Source: Siphonodentalium dalli
Lineage: Eukaryota; Mollusca; Scaphopoda; Gadilida; Siphonodentaliidae
Direction: 5' to 3'
Assembly: GCA_032622095.1 (NCBI GenBank)
Contig: CP136061.1
Span: 41,177,797-41,241,796 of the forward strand
Length of the DNA stretch: 64,000 nt
Part shown: positions 24,385-34,916 of the stretch, in pieces
Position numbering within the stretch: position 1 is the stretch's first letter
How the letters are laid out: each line of letters starts with the position of its first letter
Notes under the pieces: generated by a model
Told to the model about the DNA's origin: nothing
Seen by the model: only the letters and a program-made list of their open reading frames with translations
Databases searched by the model: none
Position numbers and translations under genes: made by a program

Positions 24385-24632
24385 GAACATTGAGAAGATC
24401 ATCAGAACCTTTAGACAAATACTTTCTGGGAGTGACGGAAGTGATCGATGTGTGGACAAACCTCGATGGTTCGACAGCATCTCACCTCATCTGGCACGTA
24501 GGCCAACCAGACAACTCGGGAGCCTGTGGCTGTCTGCTACAGTGGAAACCACTACCAGACAAATCATTCAAGTTCGACGACACAGACTGCGAAGTAAAAC
24601 ATCGCCACATCTGTCTGTTCAGCAACCTCTGA
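24385..24632 (+). CDS. PAN/C-type lectin, exon 3 (C-terminal half of the lectin domain, stop)
   Basis: The acceptor is cttattacag|GA, completing a glycine codon with the last base of exon 2. The exon encodes residues 169-250: a YFLGV strand (WIGL-equivalent), IWHVGQPDNSG with a QPD motif at 209-211, then FDDTDC (232-237) and HICLF. Cysteines at 216/218, 237 and 245 supply the two canonical disulfides with C141. In the family, QPD usually marks galactose-type calcium-dependent sugar binding and WND supplies further calcium ligands. Here WND is replaced by FDD, so sugar binding may be altered. The stop is TGA at 24630-24632; the bases around it seed the 64-bp array that follows. Confidence 0.85.
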
Positions 24633-25990
24633 TTTAAAATTACAATTGTTACCAGTTTGGAATCAGGTGTCTAGACCACATGTACAAATTGACCCCATTA
24701 TATATATACACTCCCAAAATAACATAACGGAGACCGAGTGGGGTCATTTTGTTCCAGGTAGCTGTGGAATAGATTAGTTGTGCTGGTCTTGGACTTAAAA
24801 TTAAATTGTTTCCAGTTTGGAATCATGGGTCTAGATTTGATGTGTTGGCCTCGGATTTAAAATTAATACAGGTTTTGGAATCATGTGTCTCGATTTGATG
24901 CATCTGCCTCGGATTTAAAAATTTAAATTGTTACAGGTTTTGGAATCAGGTGTCTTTATTTGATGTGTCTGCCTCTGAATTAAAATTTAAATTGATACAG
25001 GTTTTGGAATCAGGTGTCTTTAATTGATGTGTCTGCCTCTGAATTAAAATTAAAATTGAAACAGGTTTTGGAATCAGGGGTCTAGATTTGATGCATCTGC
25101 CTCTGAATTAAAATTTAAATTGATACACGTTTTGGACTCAGGTGTCTTTATTTGATGTGTCTGCTCTCATTCAAGATTAAAATTGAAACAAGTTTTGGAA
25201 TCAGGGGTCTAGATTTGATGTGTCGGTCTCCGATTTAAAATTAAAATTGATACAAGTTTTGGAATCATGTGTCTTTACTTGATGTGTCCGCCTGATTTAA
25301 AATTAAAATTGATACAGGTTTTGGAATCAGGTGTCTTTATTTGATGTGTCCGCCTGATTTAAAATTAAAATTGATACAGGTTTTGAAATCAGGTGTCTTT
25401 ATTTGATGTGTCTGCCTCCGATTTAAAATTTAAATTGATACAAGTTTTGGAATCAGGTGTCTTTATTTGATGTGTCTGCCTCTGATTTAAAATTAAAATT
25501 GATACAAGTTTTGGAATCAGGTGTCTTTATTTGATGTGTCTGCCTCTGAATTAAAATTAAAATTGATACAAGTTTTGGAATCAGGTGTCTTTATTTGATG
25601 TGTCTGCCTCTGATTTAAAATTAAAATTGATACAAGTTTTGGAATCAGGTGTCTTTATTTGATGTGGCTGCCTCTGAATTAAAATTAAAATTGATACAGG
25701 TTTTGGAATCAGGTGTCTTTATTTGATGTGGCTGCCTCTGATTTAAAATTAAAATTGATACAAGTTTTGGAATCAGGTGTCTTTATTTGATGTGTCTGCC
25801 TCTGAATTAAAATTAAAATTGATACAAGTTTTGGAATCAGGTGTCTTTATTTGATGTGTCTGCCTCTGAATTAAAATTAAAATTGATACAAGTTTTGGAA
25901 TCAGGTGTCTTTATTTGATGTATCTGCCTCTTATTTAAAATTAAAATTGATACAAGTTTTGGAATCAGGTGTCTTTATTTGATGCCACTC
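24620..25990 (+). repeat. 64-bp minisatellite seeded by the lectin stop codon and 3' UTR, about 20 copies
   Basis: The unit 'cctctgatttaaaattaaaa' + 'ttgatacaagttttggaatc' + 'aggtgtctttatttgatgtg' + 'tctg' is homologous to the end of exon 3 and its 3' UTR (CCTCTGATTTAAAATTACAA ... TTTGGAATCAGGTGTCTAGA), where CTC-TGA is Leu-stop. The first copy is the gene end itself. About 105 unrelated bases separate it from the next copies (24776 onward). Later copies are more uniform than the first ones, as expected for an expanding array. No AATAAA is evident inside the unit, so where the transcript ends is unclear. Confidence 0.9.
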
Positions 25991-26039
25991 AGGACTCTCC
26001 AATGGACAGCCATTTTTCCAATCAAATGTTAAATGGTAA

Positions 26040-26690
26040 AATCAGGGACCGGCAGAGAGTGTGACTTGGTGACAAGCTGAGAGGGTGACTTGGTGACCAG
26101 CCGAAAGGGTGACTTGGTGACAAGCTGAGAGGGTGACTAGGTAGACGGGGACTAGCCGAGAGGGTGACTTGGTGACGAGCTGAGAGGGTGACTAGGGAGA
26201 CGGGGTCTAGCTGAGAGGGTGACTCGGTGACGATTGATTGATTGGGGTTTATTGTCGCTTTAGCCACTAAGGCCATATCACGACATTGCCAGTTTTAGTG
26301 GTGGAGGAAATCCGTACACTTGCGACTAATCTAACAGTGATTTCAATGGCTGATAAACTCGTCAACCATGTGCGGCAAACCACCGGCCATCGGCGAGTAA
26401 CTGGAAACTCCACCAGATAACGATTTCGAGTTTCCACGATGGAAACATGTGGATATGAACCCTAATCGCCAGCGCTGGAGGGCGAAACGGCTTGGAGTTG
26501 TACCCCTAACCGATTGAGCCACCGAGGCCCCGACTCGGTGACGAGCTGAGAGGGTGACTAGGGAGACAGGGACCAGCCAAGAGGGTGACTTGGTGACGAG
26601 CTGAGAGGGTGACTAGGGAGACAGGGACCAGCCGAGAGGGTGACTTGGTGACCAGCCCAGAGGGTGACTTGGTAGAGATTTTCTCCCTAA
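26040..26690. repeat. 'gagagggtgact(t/a)gg' minisatellite, interrupted by a SINE
   Basis: Short units ('gagagggtgacttggtgac' + 'gagct') alternate with longer forms containing 'gggagacagggaccagccga', giving a 25- to 55-bp mixed period. The array is split at 26232-26531 by the SINE below. Minus-strand open frames across it (S/P/H-rich) are repeat artefacts. Confidence 0.85.
26232..26531 (-). mobile_element. Full-length tRNA-derived SINE, 300 bp, with perfect 11-bp target-site duplication
   Basis: On the minus strand the element starts GGGGCCTCGGTGGCTCAATC. It has an A box (TGGCTCAATCGG, complement at 26510-26521), a B box (GGTTCATATCC, complement at 26451-26461) and a 3' region 'ggctaaagcgacaataaacc' followed by an (AATC)3 tail. 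GACTCGGTGAC occurs at 26221-26231 and 26532-26542. The 'aaagcgac.ataaaccc' tail resembles tails known in mollusc SINEs. It was inserted after the surrounding minisatellite existed. Confidence 0.9.
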
Positions 26691-26699
26691 AATTCATTA

Positions 26700-27430
26700 C
26701 TTTTCCCTAATTTTGTTCCAGGGAGAAGTGACTTGTCTCTCACATGCCAGTATGCATAAGGCCCAACTACATATTTAAAGTATATTTAATGATTATAATG
26801 TCCTTTCTCCCTATAATGGTTTTATAATTGGGCTCTTGTGTTGCATAACACTTATTGGATCATAGAAGGGTGATGTGGGTGTGTAACTTCAGCCATTGTT
26901 ACGGTAGTTGTTACTTCGCACTGATACAAATGGTCTACTTCTCCCAATAACCAACCAGGGAGAAGTCACTCCCAATTTGAATCCTCGGGGCTGGTCCTCA
27001 TGGTAAATAAAATATTGTATACACCCGTCAGTAAGCCTATCCCTGATAAGGCCAGTTTAGGTGTTTGCTCCCAAAAAATTATGGGGTGGTCCTCATAAGC
27101 CCACCCCAAATTTTAGAACATAGAGGGTGAGTATACATTGATGTCAGGATGAAGATGGCAAAAATTCATGCACAAAAATAGCATTACTCAAGCTAATTTC
27201 CATTGAAACTAAGTAATACTATCTGCCCCACTGTGTTTCACAAAATGCTGTCCTACAATTATAAGATATTTGTGTCTTATTTTAATTATTTACTCTAACA
27301 TAATAAAACACATAACCAATTATTTTCATTAAATAAAATAATATGCATCATGATTCATATAAACACATTAGATTAGCACTAATACTTTCAAATTGAGATT
27401 TTGCATGTGGGGGTCCTCAAAGGTAAGCTC
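26700..27430. other. Unassigned intergenic region
   Basis: No gene is visible. Bases 27016-27034 ('tatacacccgtcagtaag') are an inverted copy of part of the 47-bp repeat unit that follows, suggesting that both belong to one larger repeat element. Confidence 0.45.
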
Positions 27431-27439
27431 AGTCCCAAG

Positions 27440-29236
27440 TTCTTGTGTCAAAATTTCATGAGCCCCTTAATTGATGGGTGTATACAGTACCAATGTTTGT
27501 TATGAGCCCCTTCACTGATGGGTGTATACAGTACAAATGTTTGTTCTCTTAAGTCCCCTGCACTGATGGATGTATACAGTACAAATGTTTGTTCTCTTAA
27601 GTCCCCTTAACTGATGGGTGTATACAGTATAAATGTTTGTTCTCTTAAGTCCCCTTAATTGATGGGTGTATACAGTACCAATGTTTGTTACGAGCCCCCT
27701 TCACTGATGGGTGTATACAGTACCAATGTTTGTTACGAGCCCCTTCTCTGATGGGTGTATACAGTACCAATGTTTGTTCTCTTAAGCCCCTTCACTGATG
27801 GGTGTATACAGAACAAATGTTTGTTCTCTTTAGCCCCTTCACTGATGGGTGTATACAGAACAAATGTTTGTTCTCTTAAGTCCCCTTAACTGATGGGTGT
27901 ATACAGTACAAATGTTTGTTCTCTTAAGCCCCTTCACTGATGGGTGTATACAGTACCAATGTTTGTTCTCTTAAGCCCCTTCACTGATGGGTGGATACAG
28001 CACCAATGTTTGTTCTCTTAAGCCCCTTCACTGATGGGTGTATACAGTACCAATGTTTGTTCTCTTAAGCCCATTCACTGATGGGTGTATACAGTACCAA
28101 TGTTTGTTCTCTTAAGCCCCTTCACTGATGGGTGTATACAGTACCAATGTTTGTTCTCTTAAGCCCCTTCACTGATGGGTGTATACAGTACCAATGTTTG
28201 TTCTCTTAAGCTTGATGGGTGTATACAGTACCAATGTTTGTTCTCTTAAGCCCCTTCACTGATGGGTGTATACAGTACCAATGTTTGTTCTCTTAAGCCA
28301 CTTCACTGATGGGTGTATACAGTACCAATGTTTGTTCTCTTAAGCCCCTTCACTGATGGGTGGAAACAGTACCAATGTTTGTTCTCTTAAGCCCCTTCAC
28401 TGATGGGTGTATACAGTACCAATGTTTGTTCTCTTAAGCCCCTTCACTGATGGGTGTATACAGTACCAATGTTTGTTCTCTTAAGCCCCTTCACTGATGG
28501 GTGTATACAGTACCAATGTTTGTTCTCTTAAGCCCCTTCACTGATGGGTGTATACAGTACCAATGTTTGTTCTCTTAAGCCCCTTCACTGATGGGTGTAT
28601 ACAGTACCAATGTTTGTTCTCTTAAGCCCCTTCACAGATGGGTGGATACAGTACCAATGTTTGTTCTCTTAAGCCCCTTCACTGATGGGTGTATACAGTA
28701 CCAATGTTTGTTCTCTTAAGCCCCTTCACTGGTGGGTGTATACAGAACAAATGTTTGTTCTCTTAAGCCCCTTCACTGATGGGTGTATACAGAACAAATG
28801 TTTGTTCTCTTAAGCCCCTTAACTGATGGGTGTATACAGTACAAATGTTTGTTCTCTTAAGCCCCTTAACTGATGGGTGGATACAGAACAAATGTTTGTT
28901 CTCTTAAGCCCCTTCACTGTTGGGTGTATACAGTACCAATGTTTGTTCTCTTAAGCCCCTTCACTGATGGGTGTATACAGAACAAATGTTTGTTCTCTTA
29001 AGCCCCTTCACCGATGGGTGTATACAGTACCAATGTTTGTTCTCTTAAGCCCCTTCACTGATGGGTGTATACAGTACCAATGTTTGTTCTCTTAAGCCCC
29101 TTCACTGATGGGTGTATACAGTACCAATGTTTGTTCTCTTAAGCCCCTTCACTGATGGGTGTATACAGTACCAATGTTTGTTCTCTTAAGCCCCTTCACT
29201 GATGGGTGGATACAGTACCAATGTTTGTTCTCTTAC
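27440..29236. repeat. 47-bp minisatellite, about 38 copies
   Basis: The unit is 'ccccttcactgatgggtgta' + 'tacagtaccaatgtttgttc' + 'tcttaag'. Early units (27440-27780) carry 'acgagccc' or 'ttaagtcccc' variants; the centre is highly uniform. It lies between the 3' ends of the convergent lectin and HSD17B10 genes. Confidence 0.95.
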
Positions 29237-29932
29237 GTTGAAAATTCATATCTCAATTGGAAATTGTTATATGTTTCATTCATATCAGACAACTGGTGTT
29301 TGGGATATCAGCCCGGACAGATGGAAAAATGAAGGGATAGGATGTCCGGACGGACCGACGGTGGACAAGTCAATCCAGTATACCCAATGCTATTCGAGAG
29401 CGGGGGTATAATAATGTAAGTGGTGATGTATAGGATGAGGTGTCCATGTTTAGAATCAGACTGATTTAACAAGGTAAGGAGAGTTTCTATCACATTCGGG
29501 AATCAAAATATAGGCGATAATGCCATTTACCTGGCCACAATCGGTGCATTAAGTCCGAAATTCGATGCTACCGCAGTTTGGTAACCACCAGGTGTCAACC
29601 TTTTCTTATTCTTTAAAGTATATTTGTTTCTACAAGGTTCCTGTGCATTTTATTAGTTAATCATTGAGTAAACTTAACCAAGATTGTGGGACACACAACT
29701 TTTTGCATGCTACTTTTCGATTCTAGGTGCGCAAGAGCAATTATGCACCTAAAAATTGATGGACTATTCTAAATCCTCCAAAATTTGTTTTCGGTGGACA
29801 AAAATAAGGGGAAGACAATTAGGAATTTCAAGGTCATAAATTGGGAAAACCCAGACTATAGGGGCCTATTTTCGGCCCTGATAGGAAGCACTGATAATAA
29901 GATTAATGGATAAATACTGTTTATTATGAGTA
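29237..29932. other. Dispersed-repeat remnant and unassigned 3' flank of HSD17B10
   Basis: Bases 29300-29412 ('cagcccggacagatgg', 'gtccggacggaccgac', 'gcgggggtata') are a fragment of a common AT-rich repeat with ggacgg motifs. The rest would be the HSD17B10 3' UTR and flank; no convincing AATAAA was fixed on the minus strand. Confidence 0.4.
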
Positions 29933-30123
29933 TTAAGGCATCATTCTCAGCGCTCCGTCCAATCGTATCACTTCACCATTTAACATAGGATTCTCCACGA
30001 TCGACTGACAGAGCTGTGCATACTCAGTGGGGAATCCAAGCCTCTTTGGAAATGGAACGGTTTGTGCAAGAAACTTCCGCACTTTTTCTGGTAATGACTG
30101 TAGAAGAGGTGTATCAAACAGAC
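29933..30123 (-). CDS. HSD17B10: HSD17B10, exon 5 (C-terminus, stop)
   Basis: The acceptor is attttttcag|GT, completing glycine 198. The exon encodes [14 protein letters not shown], the substrate-loop region [14 protein letters not shown], and the family's conserved end [19 protein letters not shown], then TAA at 29933-29935. Length and end match the family exactly, so the gene is complete and looks functional. Confidence 0.95.
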
Positions 30124-31760
30124 CTGAAAAAATAAAACTGTATCAGTGCATTTATCCATCGCTGGGGTGTGGCAAATTACGCCTGTGGTAATTCCAACAA
30201 AGTGACATAACTCTGGTAAAAATTGGTGGGGGGGGGGGGGGGGACAAAAATTTTAACTTTTCCTTTATTTTATGCTGGTAAACTCCCACACAAAATTTCA
30301 TTCAATTCAGTTAAGACTTACTAAATTTATCATCCGGAAATGAAAATTGAGTAAAAATTTCAACAAAAAGGCCCTGTGAAAATTGGTGGGCAGAACCCAA
30401 ATTCAAACTTGACCAACAATGGATCTGCGAATTGGGGATTTTGCATCAAATCGAATCTCGATATCGAATCTCCTTCTTGATATCGACATCAAATCAAATC
30501 TCGAATCGAATCAGCTAGTGATTGACATTCATTTATCAGTGTGTATGTCGGTGTTTCATGACAAAAAACTGCAAAATTCACTAGATACTACATAACAATG
30601 TTAATCTCCTTAACTTTGGAACTCATGTTTTTTTTAGGAAAATCATGACATAGGCAAGTGACTCTCAGTCTCATGGAGGGTTTGGGATATGTTGCATTGA
30701 ATTTCTATCTAGCTGTGTCATGGCGAACATGACACAAGAAGTGACAGTAAAGCACTTAAAGGCAGTTCAAGCAATGTATCACAAACCCCGTGGAATATAT
30801 TAATTAATAAAGATTTCCACAAGTGGACATGGGTACACCGTTCAGCTATATAGTTGTTGTAGTCCGATACCAATGGTAGTTATCTGTTAAACTGTTCACC
30901 CCACAATTGGTCAAACACCTACATCACATATTCACAGTAGTTGTCTTCACGGAAGGGGTCCCAGAAAACAGACAGAAATTGTGTTAAATGTTATCAACAA
31001 GATTCTAAATGTGGTTTAACGCGCTCGATTTCCTGGGAAACAGAAACTGAAAATATGAAATTTATAGGAATTCTGCCGGCAGTGTCGCACATGATGATGT
31101 CCATGTAAGAACCCAATAGACCGATTGTTCTAAGGTTTCTCTCCGTTTCTGTTCATTCCAATCCATGTTTTGTCGTTCATAACGGTGGCTGACATTGAAT
31201 TTTATTCATATAATCTGAATTGGATATCTGAAGTTCTAAACATAAGGTAATCAATTTGAGTTCCGCATCTAGCGATCACGCACCATGTAGACAATTTACA
31301 ATGTGTCGATACATATTAAAAATATATGCGGTGATTGATCACCGTTACGGGTTGCCATTGAAGCACATACTTTGCACAATGCACGTCTATTCTGAACGGC
31401 ATACATTCAAAATTACCTACGTTGGCTAACTTGGCAAACTTGTGCTTCAAATTTTTGTGAGTTCAGATCATTTGGCATGTGTTATTTAGACACTGAAAAG
31501 GAGAGTACACCAAAGTAACATGGATTCGAAAATATCCGAATCAGCGGACCGATTCGGTGCCCGATATCGACATCGAATCGAATCTCGAATATTCGCAGGT
31601 CCCTATGACCAACATACCAAATTTCATTCCATTCAGCTGAGACTATCTAAAGTTATCATTCAGAAACCAAAAGCGAATGGAGGATGGGCAGACAGACGGA
31701 CAGACAGACCAATAACATAATACAACCTGTTTCTTAAAAACAGGCATATAATAATTAAAC
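30124..31760. other. HSD17B10 intron 4, right-hand part: dispersed repeats
   Basis: Contains a G20 run (30224-30243), a 'caaatttcattcaattcag' repeat near 30295 and 31620, and two blocks of 'atcgaatctcgaat' simple sequence (30450-30510, 31525-31600) that may bound a 1.1-kb repeat. It ends with 'gacagacggacagacagacc'. No gene seen. Confidence 0.45.
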
Positions 31761-32089
31761 ATTGAGACAAGCTCAGATTTTATATGTAATGTTTTCATTC
31801 GGCCTGATAGGAGATAATTTGGAAATATTTGGACCAAAAAACTTGAAATCCTTATATTTGATGTTTGATCAATAACAACTGATAGATTAGGAGATAATAT
31901 TTCATTGATATAAATGTGGAATCATTTCAGTGGTAGATATAAAAATAATACCAAGCAAAATCTTGGAAGATTCATAGGTCTTTAATATGGCCGTTAATTG
32001 CTATAAAGCCAATCTGTGAGACATGTACTTAATATGTAGAGGATCTCTAATGAGTCGCAATTCTATACAAAAGCCATATTATCTTGTCG

Positions 32090-32225
32090 CCGCTATCGAT
32101 CACATTATAACATTGATTCCCGGCTCTGGACAACATACCAGGCCACAGTTATCGATCACATTATGACATTGATTCCCGGCGTTATCGATCACATTATGAC
32201 ATTGATTCCCGACTCCGGACAACAT
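32090..32225. repeat. Short tandem duplication (about 3 copies)
   Basis: 'tatcgatcacattatgacat' + 'tgattcccggc' occurs three times, two of them followed by 'tc.ggacaacatacca'. Confidence 0.7.
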
Positions 32226-32262
32226 ACCAGTATGCAATTATATAGAAGATCTCTATTGAGTC

Positions 32263-32375
32263 GCAATTCTATACAAAATTATTAACCGAGTGCACTAAAT
32301 TTGATTCGAGCCAAGCTTTAGCGAGCCTCGAATCACATTTAGTGGATGAGGTTAATAAATTTTGTATAGAATTGC
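32263..32375. repeat. Long hairpin (palindromic) element, about 48-bp arms
   Basis: The left arm 'caattctatacaaaattatt' ... 'gattcgag' pairs with the right arm across the loop CCAAGCTTTAGCGAGC. It shares its layout, but not its inner stem bases, with the hairpin at 11824-11979. Confidence 0.85.
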
Positions 32376-33137
32376 TACAATTTGAGGTCAATTTTTTCAG
32401 ATAATCACATTGGTTACTGCCCTTGCACTGAAGTATTATGGCGAGTCCTAACGTTAATATCCCGATCTTCGCGTTAATTCCCAAAATCTTTTCCTCTATA
32501 GTAATCACAGTACCTCGTTTCATTTATCAATTCAATTTTCAAGTATAAGCAGCCAAACTGTTACAGGAATTACATGCCATTTGTTCTATAATCGCTGGTT
32601 ACAAAAACAAATTGACTTTTTGTTAATGTCACTGAACTTTCGATGACCGTTGTTTGATTTGAGATTCAATTTGATGTGAAATCTTGCCCCAAATATATTC
32701 GTGGTTCGATTCAACGAAAATATCATGATTCACACGTCACAAATAATTTACAATTGACAAAATGAGAAGTAACCCTTGGTTATAACGTCATCGAACACAT
32801 ATCAACAACGTTAAATTAAATATTAGAAATGTAACACGTGTTACAAAAGATCCACGCCACAAGCAATTATCAATTACCTTAACAGCAAAAAAAAACTAAC
32901 TTTTGTCAAGAGATTCCAGGTTTGGAAAAAATTTAAATTCAAACACTATTATGGATTCAAGCATCTATGAACCCTGGTATCAAGCCTACATATAGTGTGT
33001 CTAACCCAAAGAGAGCCCCACATAGACTGGATAGACGACACTCCACAGTGCATGCTTCCATCTATGTGAGGCTCCCTGTGGGTTAAACTTTATCGGTGAG
33101 GTTTGATCAAGCCTGGATAAAGTGTGTCTAACATTTG

Positions 33138-33236
33138 CAGAATGAGGTCCCCAAAGGGTGAATTTAGTGACGCTACCCCACACATCAGACTAGCATCACC
33201 AAATTCACCCTCTGGGGACCTCATTTTACTAAGGCC
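33138..33236. repeat. GAATGAGGTCCCC hairpin, copy in HSD17B10 intron 4
   Basis: Two 40-base arms ('gcagaatgaggtccccaaag' + 'ggtgaatttagtga' and complement) around 'cgctaccccacacatcagactag'. It is followed by the 'ggcctcatcttctaggaagt' core also seen, inverted, at 58230-58260. Confidence 0.8.
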
Positions 33237-33439
33237 TCATCTTCTAGGAAGTATCTATAGTCTCAAATTAACATTGTTTTTAGTTACTGCTTCCCTTTAT
33301 TCAGTTTCTATATCCCCTAATTTGCAAAAGATAAAAATGAACAAGCAGTCGTAGACGACGGTATCCCCCGCGAATTGTGCAGTTGGGGAAGTGCATTCTC
33401 AATAATGTTTGCGTTCTCAGTATGTGCTAAACAAGAGGT

Positions 33440-34010
33440 AGATTTTGTCAAAAAGCCTGGCTTGCGAACTCATTTCAGGTACTGACATTTGTGGAAATTA
33501 GCCATGTGACGTCGTCCACAAAGTCCAATAACTCTGCTGAAAATATCAGGCCGATCTGGTTTGCGAACTCGTTCTAGATACTGGTCATGTGAACTCATAT
33601 ACCAAGTATCTTTGAAATCCGTTGACATTTGTGGAAATGAGCCCTGTGACGTCGTCCATTAGCACACAAAAAAATAAACAAAGTCCAATAAGTCCGCTTA
33701 AAATATCTGGTTTGCGAACTCGTTCTAGATACTGGTCAAGTGAACTCATATCCGGCCGGACCTAGCTTGCGAACTTATTCTAGGTAATGGTCAGGTGAAC
33801 TCATATACCAAATATCTTTGAAATCCGTTGAGATTTGTGGAAATGAGCCCTGTGACGTCGTCTATTTGCTACTTGGTAAATTCGACAAAACTAATAAACA
33901 AAGTCCAATAACTCCGGTAAAAATACCTCATTCTAGGTAATGGTTAGGTGAACTCATACACCAAATATCTTTGAAATCCGTTGACATTTGTTCAAGTTAT
34001 GACTTACAAA
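33440..34010. repeat. Diverged tandem repeat, about 3 copies of 150-190 bp
   Basis: 'ttgcgaactcgttctagata' / 'ctggtca.gtgaactcata' / 'atctttgaaatccgttgaca' / 'gagccctgtgacgtcgtc' recur in order. It ends in a 'ggacggatgggcagacggac' tail, a dispersed mollusc-type repeat. Confidence 0.65.
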
Positions 34011-34145
34011 GTCGGGATGGACGGATGGGCAGACGGACAGACGGAACCCATTCCTATATCCCCTGAAAATTTTCAATAATAATAATCGAGATGACTAATG
34101 CTGGGAAACTTCAATCCTAGGTCTCCCTTAGCTGTTGAGACCCAA

Positions 34146-34220
34146 GCAGAATGAGGTTCCCAGAGGGTGAATTTGATGATGCTAACAACACTAAATTCAC
34201 CCTCTGGGGACTTCATTCTG
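34146..34220. repeat. GAATGAGGTCCCC hairpin, short copy
   Basis: Arms 'gcagaatgaggttcccagag' + 'ggtgaatttgat' and complement with a very short loop. It lies beside the 35-bp splice-donor array. Confidence 0.75.
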
Positions 34221-34235
34221 AGATGTCAGTCACAT

Positions 34236-34578
34236 TACATCGAGGCTTGCCTGGTATACATACCTGGTGCGATTGTCATGACTTTTATTTATACATACCT
34301 GGTGCGATTGTCATGACTTTTATTTATACATACCTGGTGCGATTGTCATGACTTTTATTTATACATACCTGGTGCGATTGTCATGACTTTTATTTATACA
34401 TAACTGGTGCGATTGTCATGAGTTTTATTTATACATATCTGGTGCAATTGTCATGACTTTTATTTATACATACCTGGTGCAATTGTCATGACTTATATTT
34501 ATACATACCTGGTGCGATTGTAATAACTCTTAATTATACATACCTGGTGTGATTGTAATAACTCTTATTTATACATAC
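34236..34578 (-). repeat. 35-bp minisatellite built from the HSD17B10 exon 4 / intron 4 donor junction, 9 copies
   Basis: On the minus strand the unit is 'aagtcatgacaatcgcacca' + 'ggtatgtataaataa'. The core GGTGCGATTG (plus strand) sits at 34266, 34301, 34336, 34371, 34406, 34441 (C to A variant), 34476, 34511 and 34546, and then at 34581 in the real exon, exactly every 35 bases. Seven of nine copies keep CAG|GTATGT; those at 34406 and 34441 have lost the GT. Copies nearest the exon ('agagttattacaatc') are most like it, while distal copies are nearly identical to each other. Each copy contains, in the exon's frame, GGT ATG TAT AAA TAA. Confidence 0.95.
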
Positions 34579-34816
34579 CGGGTGCGATTGTCATTACTCT
34601 TATTCCTTGTGTGGACAGATCTCTAGCTAGGGGTAATGTCATCGCTGCGATGGCTCCTTTACTGGCCGAGTAAGCTACCTGCCCCATCTGGCCATCAAAC
34701 GCAGCGACGCTTGATGTATTTATAACACACCCCCTGTAACCGTCAGAGTCCGGGTTGTTTTTACCTATGAGACCAACGGCCAGCCTCGTCATATTGAAGG
34801 TACCACATGCATTAAC
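34579..34816 (-). CDS. HSD17B10: HSD17B10, exon 4 (catalytic residues)
   Basis: Encodes residues 119-198 and contains the catalytic set of the short-chain dehydrogenase family: S154 in NTSSVAAF, Y167 and K171 in YSASK, followed by [10 protein letters not shown]. The acceptor is tatttgcag|GTT (phase 0) and the donor is CCC-G|GTATGT (phase 1). The last 22 bases of this exon plus the first 13 intron bases are repeated nine more times just downstream in the intron, with a better donor consensus (CAG|GTATGT). Read-through of the true donor adds MYK and a stop. Confidence 0.95.
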
Positions 34817-34916
34817 CTGCAAATAAGACAGTGAAAACTGTAAAGATGATCAAATGACTGACGACTATAGAAATATCAGAATCCATTTGTCCACCTCACA
34901 CTAGAAAGGACCTTGC

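Noticed and set aside
24254-24637. 127-codon frame overlapping lectin exon 3
   Set aside because: Alternative frame running through a MITE hairpin; the exon's other frame carries the conserved lectin motifs and correct splice phase.
26510-26521. tRNA gene
   Set aside because: A and B boxes belong to the SINE head; no cloverleaf or acceptor stem can be formed.
27440-29236. CRISPR-like regular array
   Set aside because: Units are contiguous with no unique spacers and the DNA is eukaryotic; it is a minisatellite.
29202-29411. Possible extra lectin exon (frame with a CYMFHSYQTTGVWDISPD stretch)
   Set aside because: It begins in the 47-bp array and continues into a ggacgg-type dispersed repeat; no lectin motif or matching splice phase.
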